9,251 bases of DNA, taken from assembly GCA_030619425.1 (NCBI GenBank), contig JAUXBJ010000036.1:1-9251 (forward strand). Reading direction: 5' to 3'. The translations under genes were made by a program, and so were the position numbers. The notes under the pieces were generated by a model that searched no databases, was not told where the DNA came from, and was given only the letters and a program-made list of their open reading frames with translations. Shown piece after piece: positions 1 through 5,907 of this stretch. This stretch comes from a bacterium. Its GTDB lineage: Bacteria; Zixibacteria; MSB-5A5; GN15; FEB-12. Within the stretch, counting starts at the first letter, position 1, and each line of letters opens with the position of its first letter.

Positions 1-2
1 AC

Positions 3-116
3 GAGTGGGATATGATCACGCGCAACACCCAGATGATCGTGAGCGGCCTCTACTATTGGACGGTGGAGATGCCGGACGGCCGGGTGCAGATGGGCAAGTT
101 AGTGATTCTCATGTAG
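3..116 (+). CDS. C-terminal end of a probable secreted/surface protein (5' truncated)
   Basis: The open frame enters from the left edge and gives 37 residues before a TAG stop at 114-116. The visible tail contains IVSGLYYWTVE followed by a GR..MGK.VIL ending. This resembles the C-terminal beta-sandwich tails (FlgD-like or secretion-sorting type, usually 'SG.Y.Y.V....G...GK.V..') found on many exported proteins of FCB-group and Zixibacteria-like bacteria. That comparison is from memory of the family style. The N-terminus and main domain lie outside the window, so the function cannot be named. It is the only plus-strand gene and converges on the 371-1618 gene. Its stop codon lies inside the left arm of an inverted-repeat cluster, so the last residues may have been set by arrival of that repeat. 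I am fairly sure it is coding and unsure of its role. Confidence 0.68.
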   Translation, partial: EWDMITRNTQMIVSGLYYWTVEMPDGRVQMGKLVILM

Positions 117-143
117 GTCTTGTGACACACCAATGTAGTAGGG

Positions 144-163
144 CAGTCCGCCGCGGCGGACTG
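144..163. repeat. Perfect 20-bp palindrome
   Basis: The sequence cagtccgccg at 144-153 is followed directly by its exact reverse complement cggcggactg at 154-163. It is GC-rich, has no loop, and is flanked by partially pairing ggca (142-145) and tgcc (170-173). It could form a cruciform, a short hairpin in RNA, or a protein-binding site. It is the centre of the 113-206 repeat cluster. Confidence 0.6.
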
Positions 164-179
164 TGATCCTGCCTTAATC

Positions 180-202
180 GTCAGGTTCACAAGGAACCTG
201 AC
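180..202. repeat. Perfect 9-bp-stem hairpin
   Basis: The left arm gtcaggttc at 180-188 and right arm gaacctgac at 194-202 are exact reverse complements around a 5-nt loop (acaag). There is no T-tract on either side, so it does not look like a standard intrinsic terminator. It belongs to the surrounding inverted-repeat cluster. Confidence 0.6.
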
Positions 203-266
203 CTACCGAAGATACAGAACAGACCCGGGGACAGATGAAGGCATCTGCGCCCACCACCCTCAAAGA

Positions 267-303
267 CCCTCAAACAGAAAGGCCGCCTGGGTGAGGCGGC
301 CTT
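267..303 (-). terminator. Rho-independent terminator of the 371-1618 gene
   Basis: A perfect 9-bp stem has arms aaggccgcc at 279-287 and ggcggcctt at 295-303 around a 7-nt loop. It can extend with one bulged base through cagaa/ttctg. Read on the minus strand, the stem is followed by a T-rich tail (tttctgtttgag) at 278-267. It sits about 70 bp past the stop codon of the minus-strand secreted-protein gene. The plus-strand tail is poor in T, so termination of the convergent left-hand gene here is less certain. Confidence 0.75.
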
Positions 304-370
304 CTGGGTTGGTTCACAGTATGTGCGGCAGGACAACTACGTGCCCGTGAAAATCGTGCTTGTTGCGACG

Positions 371-1618
371 TCAGTTCCGGGCGAACTCGACGCGCTCGAA
401 ATCCTCCCAGTCCACTTCAATCTCATCACCGTCCGATGTGGTGATGAATATCCCTTTGTTGTCTTCATCTACATCGTTGGAACCGCGCAGGCGGAAAGTG
501 CGGCCGTCCCAGACCGTGATAACAGACGACCGGTATGATTTCTTCGCGATCTCCTTAATCAGACCGAACTCAATGTCGAACTCGACGTCACGATAGTCCC
601 CATCGAGCAACTCCCACGAGTATTCCTCGTCGTCATCCCAGCGGATTGTGCCGGTATACTTTTCACCATCTTCAGTGAATACAGTCCCTCTCAATTCATG
701 ACCGCCATCGAATTGGGCGTAGGTCAACGGTTCCGACGGTTCGTGGAAGTCAAGACGGTCGAACTCGTCCCAGTGGACGATGACCTGTCCGAACCCCAAA
801 TCTGAAATGATAATGCCACTGTTGCTGCCGTCGACGTCGTTGGTGCCGCGCAGGAGCAGTTCATCGTCGTTGTTGAGGATGACAGTGGCGCCGCTGGAAC
901 TGTACCGTTCGATCGATTGGATCTTGCCGAACTTGATCTTGCGCCTGCGACCCTTCAAGTCGCCGTCGAGGATGTCCCTTGTAAAAAGCTCGTCAATGTC
1001 CCAGCAAACATAACCGGTGTATTCATCGCCGCGACGGGTAGTGAGCGTCCCGTATAGTCGTTCGCCGAGATTAGAAACCAATGACCCATCGCCCTGCATG
1101 AAGTCGATGCGCTCGATATCATCCCAGACCAACTCGATCTCCCCTTCGTCGAGGTCCTCGATGATGATCTCCCTCACTCCGGTGCCGACGTCGCTGGAGC
1201 CACCATCAAGTTCAACCGTCTCACCGGATTTCAACGTAAACAGCGCGGCGTCATCATCGATCACTTCCAGCGATGCCAGGTGACCGAACCGCATTCCGGA
1301 CTGAGCTACATTCCCCCAACTGATGCTGGCCCCGCCGGTCCTGGCGATAGTAATGCCGAACAACTCTATGGACCGCTCGCGGTCACGGTACTTTGTTCTC
1401 TTCGAGCGATCATGCCGTCGCAACTCCTTGTTGCCATTCAGGACATCGACCCAGCTTCCTTCGTTCTTGTCCCATCGGATCAGTCCCTCAAACACGTCAT
1501 CATCGACAGTGGTGATTTTGCCGTAAATCCGGCCGCTGCTGTCAGCCAGGGTGACCAACGCAAACATCAGCGTTAGGGCAGCGGCGGCCAGGAGTATCCA
1601 GAGATGCCTCATATTCAT
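371..1618 (-). CDS. Secreted protein of unknown function with three tandem acidic modules
   Basis: I do not recognise a named family. The first 25 residues look like a Sec signal peptide: a basic start (MRH), a long hydrophobic core, and likely cleavage after TLA at about residue 25. The mature part is three copies of one module, at about residues 29-173, 188-291 and 307-412. Each copy has a G..TT...[DG]..[YF].G.[IV].WD start, a [IL]L[DN]G[DN] turn, a FG.[IL]..I stretch, and a [GR]G[ST][NS]DV loop. Each ends in a W[DE][DE][IF][ED]R[IVL][DE]F box. Copy 1 carries about 35-40 extra residues (near 67-108). The modules are rich in Asp and Glu and probably beta-rich. There is no transmembrane segment after the signal and no lipobox, so an exported soluble or surface protein is inferred. 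The third codon (ATG at 1612) lies 9 nt from a GGAGG at 1622-1626, against only 3 nt for the ATG at 1618. The real start may therefore be 1612 (413 aa). Confidence 0.85.
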   Translation of the reverse strand: MNMRHLWILLAAAALTLMFALVTLADSSGRIYGKITTVDDDVFEGLIRWDKNEGSWVDVLNGNKELRRHDRSKRTKYRDRERSIELFGITIARTGGASISWGNVAQSGMRFGHLASLEVIDDDAALFTLKSGETVELDGGSSDVGTGVREIIIEDLDEGEIELVWDDIERIDFMQGDGSLVSNLGERLYGTLTTRRGDEYTGYVCWDIDELFTRDILDGDLKGRRRKIKFGKIQSIERYSSSGATVILNNDDELLLRGTNDVDGSNSGIIISDLGFGQVIVHWDEFDRLDFHEPSEPLTYAQFDGGHELRGTVFTEDGEKYTGTIRWDDDEEYSWELLDGDYRDVEFDIEFGLIKEIAKKSYRSSVITVWDGRTFRLRGSNDVDEDNKGIFITTSDGDEIEVDWEDFERVEFARN

Positions 1619-1621
1619 TCA

Positions 1622-1626
1622 CCTCC
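1622..1626 (-). promoter_or_regulatory. Shine-Dalgarno site that questions the start of the secreted-protein gene
   Basis: GGAGG on the minus strand is 3 nt from the ATG at 1618 and 9 nt from the in-frame ATG at 1612. The second spacing is closer to the usual optimum. It would give a protein starting MRHLWILL, a cleaner signal peptide. Confidence 0.6.
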
Positions 1627-1869
1627 ACGAAGCAGTTACTTTCTTCTTCTTATGCTTACGCAAAAGGTTTGGAAAGGTTGCTACGGGCATCTTTTTTCTG
1701 TGACAGGGGCAGAAACAGCCACTTCTTCACCACCCCCATCAGCTCGAGTAAGGGACGGCCTTGCGTCGCCCCGCCTCTCAGGCAAGAGACAGGCCTTGAC
1801 CCTACGCGAGAAAGGGACACTTTTTGAGACGATCTCCCGAAACTACCGAGGAAGTATCCTGGCGTGCAG

Positions 1870-1906
1870 ACCTAAGCAAACAACTGCCCGCCGTTACAGC
1901 GGGCAG
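1870..1906 (-). terminator. Intrinsic terminator of the HU/small basic protein unit
   Basis: An 8-bp perfect stem has arms ctgcccgc at 1884-1891 and gcgggcag at 1899-1906 around a 7-nt loop. Read on the minus strand it is followed by ttgtttgctt, a moderately T-rich tail. It lies about 135 bp beyond the stop of the 31-residue basic protein, in the same direction. The distance is a little long but nothing else intervenes. Confidence 0.6.
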
Positions 1907-2041
1907 CTATAATCTAATCTCATCGGTTCGGCCCAAAGACCGACCGAAACCTGAACACGATAGCAGAATAACCAACCTGTGCCGCTCCTGAGAAACACAG
2001 AGCGAACAGTCATCTACTCACGAAGGATTGAGTCGCCTAGG

Positions 2042-2137
2042 CTAGATCTTCTTCTTCTTGTGGCGGTTGGCGCGCCGGCGCTTTTTGCGCTTATGGGTTT
2101 TGATTTTTAGACGCTTCCGTTTTTTTCCGCTCGGCAT
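2042..2137 (-). CDS. 31-residue very basic protein, AURKAIP1/COX24 (bS22/mS38-like) type
   Basis: Translation of ATG at 2137 to TAG at 2044-2042 gives MPSGKKRKRLKIKTHKRKKR (residues 1-20), then two Arg, an AN pair, R-H and a KKKKI end. Nineteen of 31 residues are Lys or Arg. The MPSGKKRKR...THKRKKR...NRHKKK layout matches, from memory, the tiny conserved proteins annotated as AURKAIP1/COX24-domain proteins. Relatives of that domain are mitochondrial ribosomal mS38 and mycobacterial ribosomal bS22. A role as a small-subunit ribosomal or rRNA-binding peptide is inferred. A GGAGG at 2142-2146 lies 4 nt before the ATG. It follows the HU/IHF gene by 26 nt in the same direction and is probably co-transcribed with it. 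It is too short for most gene callers and likely to be missed. Confidence 0.85.
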   Translation of the reverse strand: MPSGKKRKRLKIKTHKRKKRRRANRHKKKKI

Positions 2138-2163
2138 CAATCCTCCATAGAGTCCTGAAGACT

Positions 2164-2448
2164 TCAGATCGGTTGTTTGGTTATCATGTTCTTAAACTCG
2201 TTGGACGGCTTGAAAACCGGCACTTTGCGATCCGGGACCGGCACAACTTCACCCGTCCGCGGATTGCGAGCCTTCCTGGCTTTGCGCAGTTTAACCTTGA
2301 AGGTTCCGAAGCCACGGATCTCTATTCCGTGCCCGGATTCAAGCGATTTCTTGACCGTGTCGAGGAACGAATCCACGACCACGGCAACGTCCGTCCTGGT
2401 CAGGCCGGTCTTCTCGGCCACTCTCTCAACTAGATCGGCTTTAGTCAC
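2164..2448 (-). CDS. HU/IHF-family nucleoid-associated DNA-binding protein
   Basis: This protein bends and packages DNA as a dimer. Started at GTG 2448 it is 94 residues, the normal family length, and begins MTKADLVE as in classic HU. Helices at about 3-38 are followed by the GFGTF turn (46-50) and the DNA-binding beta-arm with RNPRTGE at 61-67, whose proline is the usual intercalating residue. The C-terminal FKPSNEFK box is at 79-86. HU and IHF subunits cannot be told apart firmly from one sequence; the arm and the VPVFKPS segment are somewhat IHF-like. A longer frame to a TTG at 2484 exists, but that codon overlaps the likely promoter -10 and would add a non-homologous 12 residues. The gene stands 192 bp after sppA and 26 nt before the small basic protein, so it probably heads its own short transcription unit. 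Confidence 0.95.
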   Translation of the reverse strand: MTKADLVERVAEKTGLTRTDVAVVVDSFLDTVKKSLESGHGIEIRGFGTFKVKLRKARKARNPRTGEVVPVPDRKVPVFKPSNEFKNMITKQPI

Positions 2449-2453
2449 TGAGT

Positions 2454-2458
2454 CCTCC
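2454..2458 (-). promoter_or_regulatory. Shine-Dalgarno site fixing the HU/IHF GTG start
   Basis: GGAGG on the minus strand stands 5 nt before the GTG at 2448. The resulting N-terminus matches the family, so GTG 2448 is preferred over the upstream TTG at 2484. Confidence 0.85.
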
Positions 2459-2475
2459 CTGAAGAAGACTTTCCT

Positions 2476-2503
2476 TGTATACAAACCGTTTCATTATTTT
2501 CAA
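2476..2503 (-). promoter_or_regulatory. Candidate sigma-70-type promoter for the HU/IHF gene
   Basis: On the minus strand TTGAAA (2503-2498) and TATACA (2481-2476) are separated by 16 nt. Transcription would start near 2469, leaving a leader of about 20 nt carrying the Shine-Dalgarno site. The -10 lies in the 10-bp palindrome ttgtatacaa (2475-2484). This is a consensus match only, and promoter consensus in this lineage is unknown. Confidence 0.45.
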
Positions 2504-2640
2504 TCCACCGTATTGATGTTGCGCTTCTCAATATAACCCTATGAGACACTCAAGGATACGCAACGCCGACGTCTAAGAAAAGCAAATAATCCCCTCTTGT
2601 CTATAAGTTTCTTCGCTTCTGGTAGTTTTTTTTTGCCAAA

Positions 2641-3543
2641 TCATTTATACAGATACATCAGTTGCGGGCCGGAAAGGTCGTTTCCCACCACCCTGGTGAC
2701 CTGTCCCAGCAAATTGCCCATAAGGTCAAACAGCGATACGTCCTTGCGCTCATAGGGTCGAACCACTTCCGGCTCACCCTCCAATCCAGCCAGGTCCGCC
2801 GCCAAATCGACCGCTTCTTTCAGCCCACCGATAGTGTCGATCAGACCGTAGTCATAGGCCTGAAGACCAGTGAAAACGGAACCATCAGCAAAAGCGTAGA
2901 CATCGTCTTTTCCCATACCTCGGCCTTCCGCGATCACTTCGATGAATTGCTCGTACGTATCCATTACCACTGTCCTGAGCATCAGCTCTTCATTCTTGCT
3001 CATCGGTCGCGAGTAGGTGAACACATCCTTCAACTCACCGGACTTAACCGTCTCAGTGCCAAGGCCGATTTTGTCGAGGAGATCTTGCGCAGTGTGAAAA
3101 CTGACAATCACCCCAATGGACCCGGTCAGGGTGCCCGGGTTGGCGATAACTCGATCCGCGCCGCAGGCGATGTAGTACCCGCCCGAAGCCGCCACCGAGG
3201 CCAGCGCCGCCACCACCGGTTTCTTCTCCCGGGCGCGACGAATGGCATCATAGATTTCCTGCGAGATAGCTACGCCGCCGCCGCCGGAGTTGATATGAAT
3301 CACGATTGCTTCGATCGATCCTTTTTCGGCCCATCGATCGATTTGCCGGATCCATTTGCGGCCGGAGTTCTCATCGATGAGCCCGAAAATCTCAACCACG
3401 CCAATATCACCACCCAGACCGGTGAACGCGAAATCGCGGTCACCCGACATCAGGCCGATGAACATCAGTCCCACCAGACCCATTGCAACCAGGAACGAGA
3501 ATCCGATTATGACCGCAATGATTACATCCCTTTTGCGTGCCAT
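2641..3543 (-). CDS. sppA: Signal peptide peptidase SppA, short (S49) type
   Basis: A membrane-bound serine protease that degrades leftover signal peptides and other membrane peptides. The 300-residue length fits the single-domain SppA form, as in Bacillus, rather than the double-length E. coli enzyme. One N-terminal membrane anchor spans about residues 7-32. The protease fold follows, with INSGGG at 85-90, the nucleophile Ser120 in VAASGGYY, and the general base Lys172 in VKSGELKD. The 52-residue spacing of the Ser/Lys pair equals that of B. subtilis SppA as I recall it. GTLTGSIGV is at 137-145. The start follows the stop of the transglycosylase gene by 10 nt, with AGGAG 4 nt before ATG, so the two are surely co-transcribed. 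After its stop there is no clear hairpin terminator, only an A9 run on this strand (2634-2626), so some read-through into the HU gene is possible. Confidence 0.95.
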   Translation of the reverse strand: MARKRDVIIAVIIGFSFLVAMGLVGLMFIGLMSGDRDFAFTGLGGDIGVVEIFGLIDENSGRKWIRQIDRWAEKGSIEAIVIHINSGGGGVAISQEIYDAIRRAREKKPVVAALASVAASGGYYIACGADRVIANPGTLTGSIGVIVSFHTAQDLLDKIGLGTETVKSGELKDVFTYSRPMSKNEELMLRTVVMDTYEQFIEVIAEGRGMGKDDVYAFADGSVFTGLQAYDYGLIDTIGGLKEAVDLAADLAGLEGEPEVVRPYERKDVSLFDLMGNLLGQVTRVVGNDLSGPQLMYLYK

Positions 3544-3553
3544 GGTACTCCTA

Positions 3554-5797
3554 TTACTTCGCGTATATCTTCAACCTGGTCCCGACGCTAAGTTCGTCGG
3601 GATCGTCGATATCATTGGCCGAAATTATGCGGGACATGTTGGTGCGATATTTCTGAGCGATACGGCTAAGAGTCTCCCCGCGCCTGACCTTGTGGACGAC
3701 ATAGTTCCCGGCGCTACCATCGGAGATCTTGAGGACCTGACCCGGATAGATGCGGCTGGAACGACCCAGGCCGTTGAGGCTGCGAACTTTGGCCGTGGTG
3801 GTGCCGTACTTCCGCGCGATATCCCAGATTGTATCGCCGGCACGTACCTTGTAACTCTTAGCCGATCCGGAAGATTTCTGATTCGACGGTGTGGTCGCAG
3901 CGTAAGCGGAGGAACTCTTGTCGCTGCTTTTGCCGGGTGACCGCCGAGCCGATGACGGAATCTTCAACTTCTGGCCGACATAAATACGTGATCCGCGCTG
4001 GATGTAGTTGATGCGCCTGAGCGCATCGACGGTGGTGCCGAAAGCGCGCGCGATATCCCACATGGTGTCACCGCGCCGAACCGAGTAAACCGAATTCTTG
4101 GCCTCGTAGTCAGTGTACTTGGGAGGTGATTCGCCACGACGTTTGCTGTCGAGCGGTACCGGCACGATGATCTCCTTGCCGGCGTAAATCGTGGAGCGAC
4201 GACTGAGATTGTTGGCTTCCAGAATCGCATACTGAGAGACGCCGTACTTAGCGGCAATGGTCGACACTGTCTGGCCTCGTCTGATCTTGTGACGAACCCA
4301 GCTTGTTTCCTTGGGCGAGGGCATTTGGTCATAGGCAGCCAGGAACTTGCGTTTGCTGCCGACCGGGATCTTCAGTTTGTACCGTTTCAATTTGGGCGGC
4401 GTGTACTTTCGCAGCAGTTCCGGATTCAGACGTTTCAATTCAGCCACTGAGCAGCCGAGTTCTCTGGCCACCGTTGACAACTCCAGGCAACGACCGATCT
4501 CCACTTCGTCCCAGACGACCTCCGGCTCATGCACGACATCGGTGAAGCCGTACTTCTCAGGGTTCTTGGCAATTATAGCCGCAGCGTAAATCAAGGGCAC
4601 GTAGTCCATAGTCTGTCGTTTGAGCTTCATTTTCCAGAAGTCGTTGGTCTTCTGTTTTTTGATCGTTCTTCTGACCCGCCCGGGGCCGCCGTTGTAGGCC
4701 GCCATAGCCAACTCCCAGTGGCCGAACTCTTTGTAGAGGTCTTTGAGAAAGCGACAAGCCGCATGTGTCGACTTGATAGGGTCCTTTCTGTCATCCATCC
4801 ACCAATTCCGGTTCATTCCGTACATCCGTCCGGTCGACGCGATAAACTGCCACAATCCCATGGCCCGCGCCCACGAATAAGCGTTCGGATTATACCCCGA
4901 CTCAACCAACGACAAGTAAATCAAATCCTGCGGCAAACCGTACTCGGCCAGAATGCGGCTCATCATGGGCGTATATCGTTTGGAACGCACCAGGTATCTT
5001 GTGAAGGCATCTTTCGCCACCGTCTGGAAATAAACGATCGAACTCTTGACTCGGTCATTCATCACCACCGGCAAGTCGTAGGTTACCCCCGCCCTCTCGG
5101 TTTTGTATACTCGAATGGTGTCGGCATCCAGGTTCCGGGCCAGGTCGCCGAATCGCTCGATGATCACGCTGGAGGATACATCCGACTCGAGGTGACCTAA
5201 GGATCGCAACGTCACCCGATAGTCAGCCACGAAATCGTCCAACATCTGGGTGTACTTGACTGCCTCCGGAGTCATCACGGAGTCGGCTTCAATATCAAGC
5301 TTGGCCAGAATCTTCAGCCCCTTCTCGAAATAGTAATGAGCCTCCTCCCACGCGGCCTCGCGGTTCGCCATCACCCCCATCAGGTGATACTCCTCGGCCA
5401 ACTCGAACTTCCGCCAAATATCATCGTCGACGGCTGAGGCTGAGTCGTCAACATCGGCACGGCCACTGGACAGAAACTGATTTGGTGTGTTGCTCGGATT
5501 TTCGAATAAAGGAACCTCATTGGGATCCTGCTCATTGGTCCGGGCAGCCTTTTCAATGGATCTGTTGGAACCGTACAGCAAAGGCTGCCGGGAGTTCTGG
5601 TCCCCCTCTGAAGAGGAGGCCGTCGTATCGGCCTGTTGATTCTGCCCCTCGGTCTCAGCATGAAGGCCGGGCTGGGACATACTGCTTCGGCCGCCGCAAC
5701 CCAAAGCAAGAAGTGACATGATAATGACGAGACTACCCCATACCCAACAGCGTCTTTTCGAGTTTCTGATCAAAATAAGTTTCCTTTGTTCCTTCAT
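3554..5797 (-). CDS. mltD: Membrane-bound lytic murein transglycosylase, MltD type, with four LysM repeats
   Basis: The enzyme cleaves glycan strands of peptidoglycan to 1,6-anhydro products in the periplasm. A basic start and hydrophobic segment (21-33) end in LALGC, so Cys34 may be lipidated. The lipobox is imperfect because Leu lies at -2. A Ser/Gln/Asp-rich linker (35-125) and a helical region (125-270) precede the SLT domain (about 275-380). That domain has catalytic Glu299 in LSLVESGYNP, then GLWQF at 314-318 and AYNGG at 367-371. A LysM-like segment at 429-478 ends in LKRLNPELL...YKLKIPVG, as usual in MltD. Four LysM modules follow at about 501-547, 570-614, 648-691 and 700-745, each with RRGxT or RAGDT starts, separated by Ser/Lys-rich linkers. 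The total of 747 residues is long for MltD, mostly because of extra LysM modules and linkers. The stop is TAA followed in frame by TAG, 10 nt before sppA. Confidence 0.93.
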   Translation of the reverse strand: MKEQRKLILIRNSKRRCWVWGSLVIIMSLLALGCGGRSSMSQPGLHAETEGQNQQADTTASSSEGDQNSRQPLLYGSNRSIEKAARTNEQDPNEVPLFENPSNTPNQFLSSGRADVDDSASAVDDDIWRKFELAEEYHLMGVMANREAAWEEAHYYFEKGLKILAKLDIEADSVMTPEAVKYTQMLDDFVADYRVTLRSLGHLESDVSSSVIIERFGDLARNLDADTIRVYKTERAGVTYDLPVVMNDRVKSSIVYFQTVAKDAFTRYLVRSKRYTPMMSRILAEYGLPQDLIYLSLVESGYNPNAYSWARAMGLWQFIASTGRMYGMNRNWWMDDRKDPIKSTHAACRFLKDLYKEFGHWELAMAAYNGGPGRVRRTIKKQKTNDFWKMKLKRQTMDYVPLIYAAAIIAKNPEKYGFTDVVHEPEVVWDEVEIGRCLELSTVARELGCSVAELKRLNPELLRKYTPPKLKRYKLKIPVGSKRKFLAAYDQMPSPKETSWVRHKIRRGQTVSTIAAKYGVSQYAILEANNLSRRSTIYAGKEIIVPVPLDSKRRGESPPKYTDYEAKNSVYSVRRGDTMWDIARAFGTTVDALRRINYIQRGSRIYVGQKLKIPSSARRSPGKSSDKSSSAYAATTPSNQKSSGSAKSYKVRAGDTIWDIARKYGTTTAKVRSLNGLGRSSRIYPGQVLKISDGSAGNYVVHKVRRGETLSRIAQKYRTNMSRIISANDIDDPDELSVGTRLKIYAK

Positions 5798-5853
5798 CCA
5801 ATATACCTTTTCAGGTTATCGGTATTCTACTTGGCGCACTTAACCTAAAGGCG

Positions 5854-5907
5854 GTTAGTCCGTTAACTAACGGTCGGCGTGCTCACGAAGGCAAGTTTTA
5901 TTTGCCT
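5854..5907. repeat. Small inverted repeats in the miaA-mltD spacer
   Basis: Two weak hairpins are visible. One pairs gttagt (5854-5859) with actaac (5866-5871). The other pairs aggcaa (5889-5894) with ttgcct (5902-5907) across the miaA stop codon. Neither has a good T-tail on the minus strand, so termination after miaA is doubtful. The spacer of about 100 bp shows no clear promoter for the downstream transglycosylase; a TAGAAT on the minus strand near 5829 lacks a good -35. Confidence 0.3.

Larger units (their letters stand above)
113..206. repeat. Intergenic inverted-repeat cluster (candidate dispersed REP-like element)
   Basis: The outer ends form a 7-bp inverted pair, gtaggtc at 113-119 and gacctac at 200-206. 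Between them lie a perfect 20-bp palindrome (144-163) and a perfect 9-bp-stem hairpin (180-202). The minus-strand reading of the right end (gtaggtc, then aggttc, then cttgtga) resembles the left end (gtaggtc directly joined to cttgtga) with six bases missing. This suggests two inverted copies of one short unit. It lies between convergent genes and overlaps the stop codon of the upstream one. The structure is seen directly; its being a genome-wide dispersed element is inference. Confidence 0.55.
1619..2041. other. Intergenic region of about 420 bp without a convincing gene
   Basis: The stretch at 1884-1906 is a terminator hairpin for the genes to its right. The part from about 1690 to 1870 is GC-rich with recurring short motifs, such as aagggac at 1750-1756 and 1813-1819. 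It also has partly pairing blocks ggccttgc (about 1757-1764) and gcaagagacaggcc (about 1782-1795), giving the appearance of a decayed dispersed repeat. The only small reading frame next to the downstream gene (1619-1690, 23 codons) lacks a ribosome binding site. I could not find a clear sigma-70 promoter for the secreted-protein gene here, although one must lie in this region if that gene is transcribed separately. Confidence 0.5.

Noticed and set aside
180..202. Terminator reading of the 9-bp hairpin after the left-edge gene
   Set aside because: Neither strand shows a T-tract after the stem, and the hairpin is part of a larger inverted-repeat cluster.
1750..1819. CRISPR-like reading of the repeated aagggac motifs
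   Set aside because: Only two 7-base matches exist, with no regular spacing and no repeat of the length needed for CRISPR.
1604..1912. Plus-strand open frame of 102 codons across the intergenic region
   Set aside because: The product is low-information, starts inside the signal-peptide region of the opposite gene, crosses a terminator hairpin and has no ribosome binding site. The region is better read as repeat-like DNA.
2449..2484. Twelve-residue N-terminal extension of the HU/IHF protein from TTG 2484
   Set aside because: The GTG at 2448 has an ideal Shine-Dalgarno site and gives the family N-terminus. The TTG overlaps the candidate -10 element.
2662..3591. Plus-strand open frame of 309 codons antisense to sppA
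   Set aside because: The opposite strand encodes a clear SppA with catalytic Ser and Lys. The antisense product has no recognisable domain, is rich in His/Arg/Gln, and has no Shine-Dalgarno support.
4529..5200. Plus-strand open frame of 223 codons antisense to the transglycosylase
   Set aside because: It covers the SLT catalytic domain on the minus strand. The product has no recognisable motifs and reflects codon bias of the true gene.
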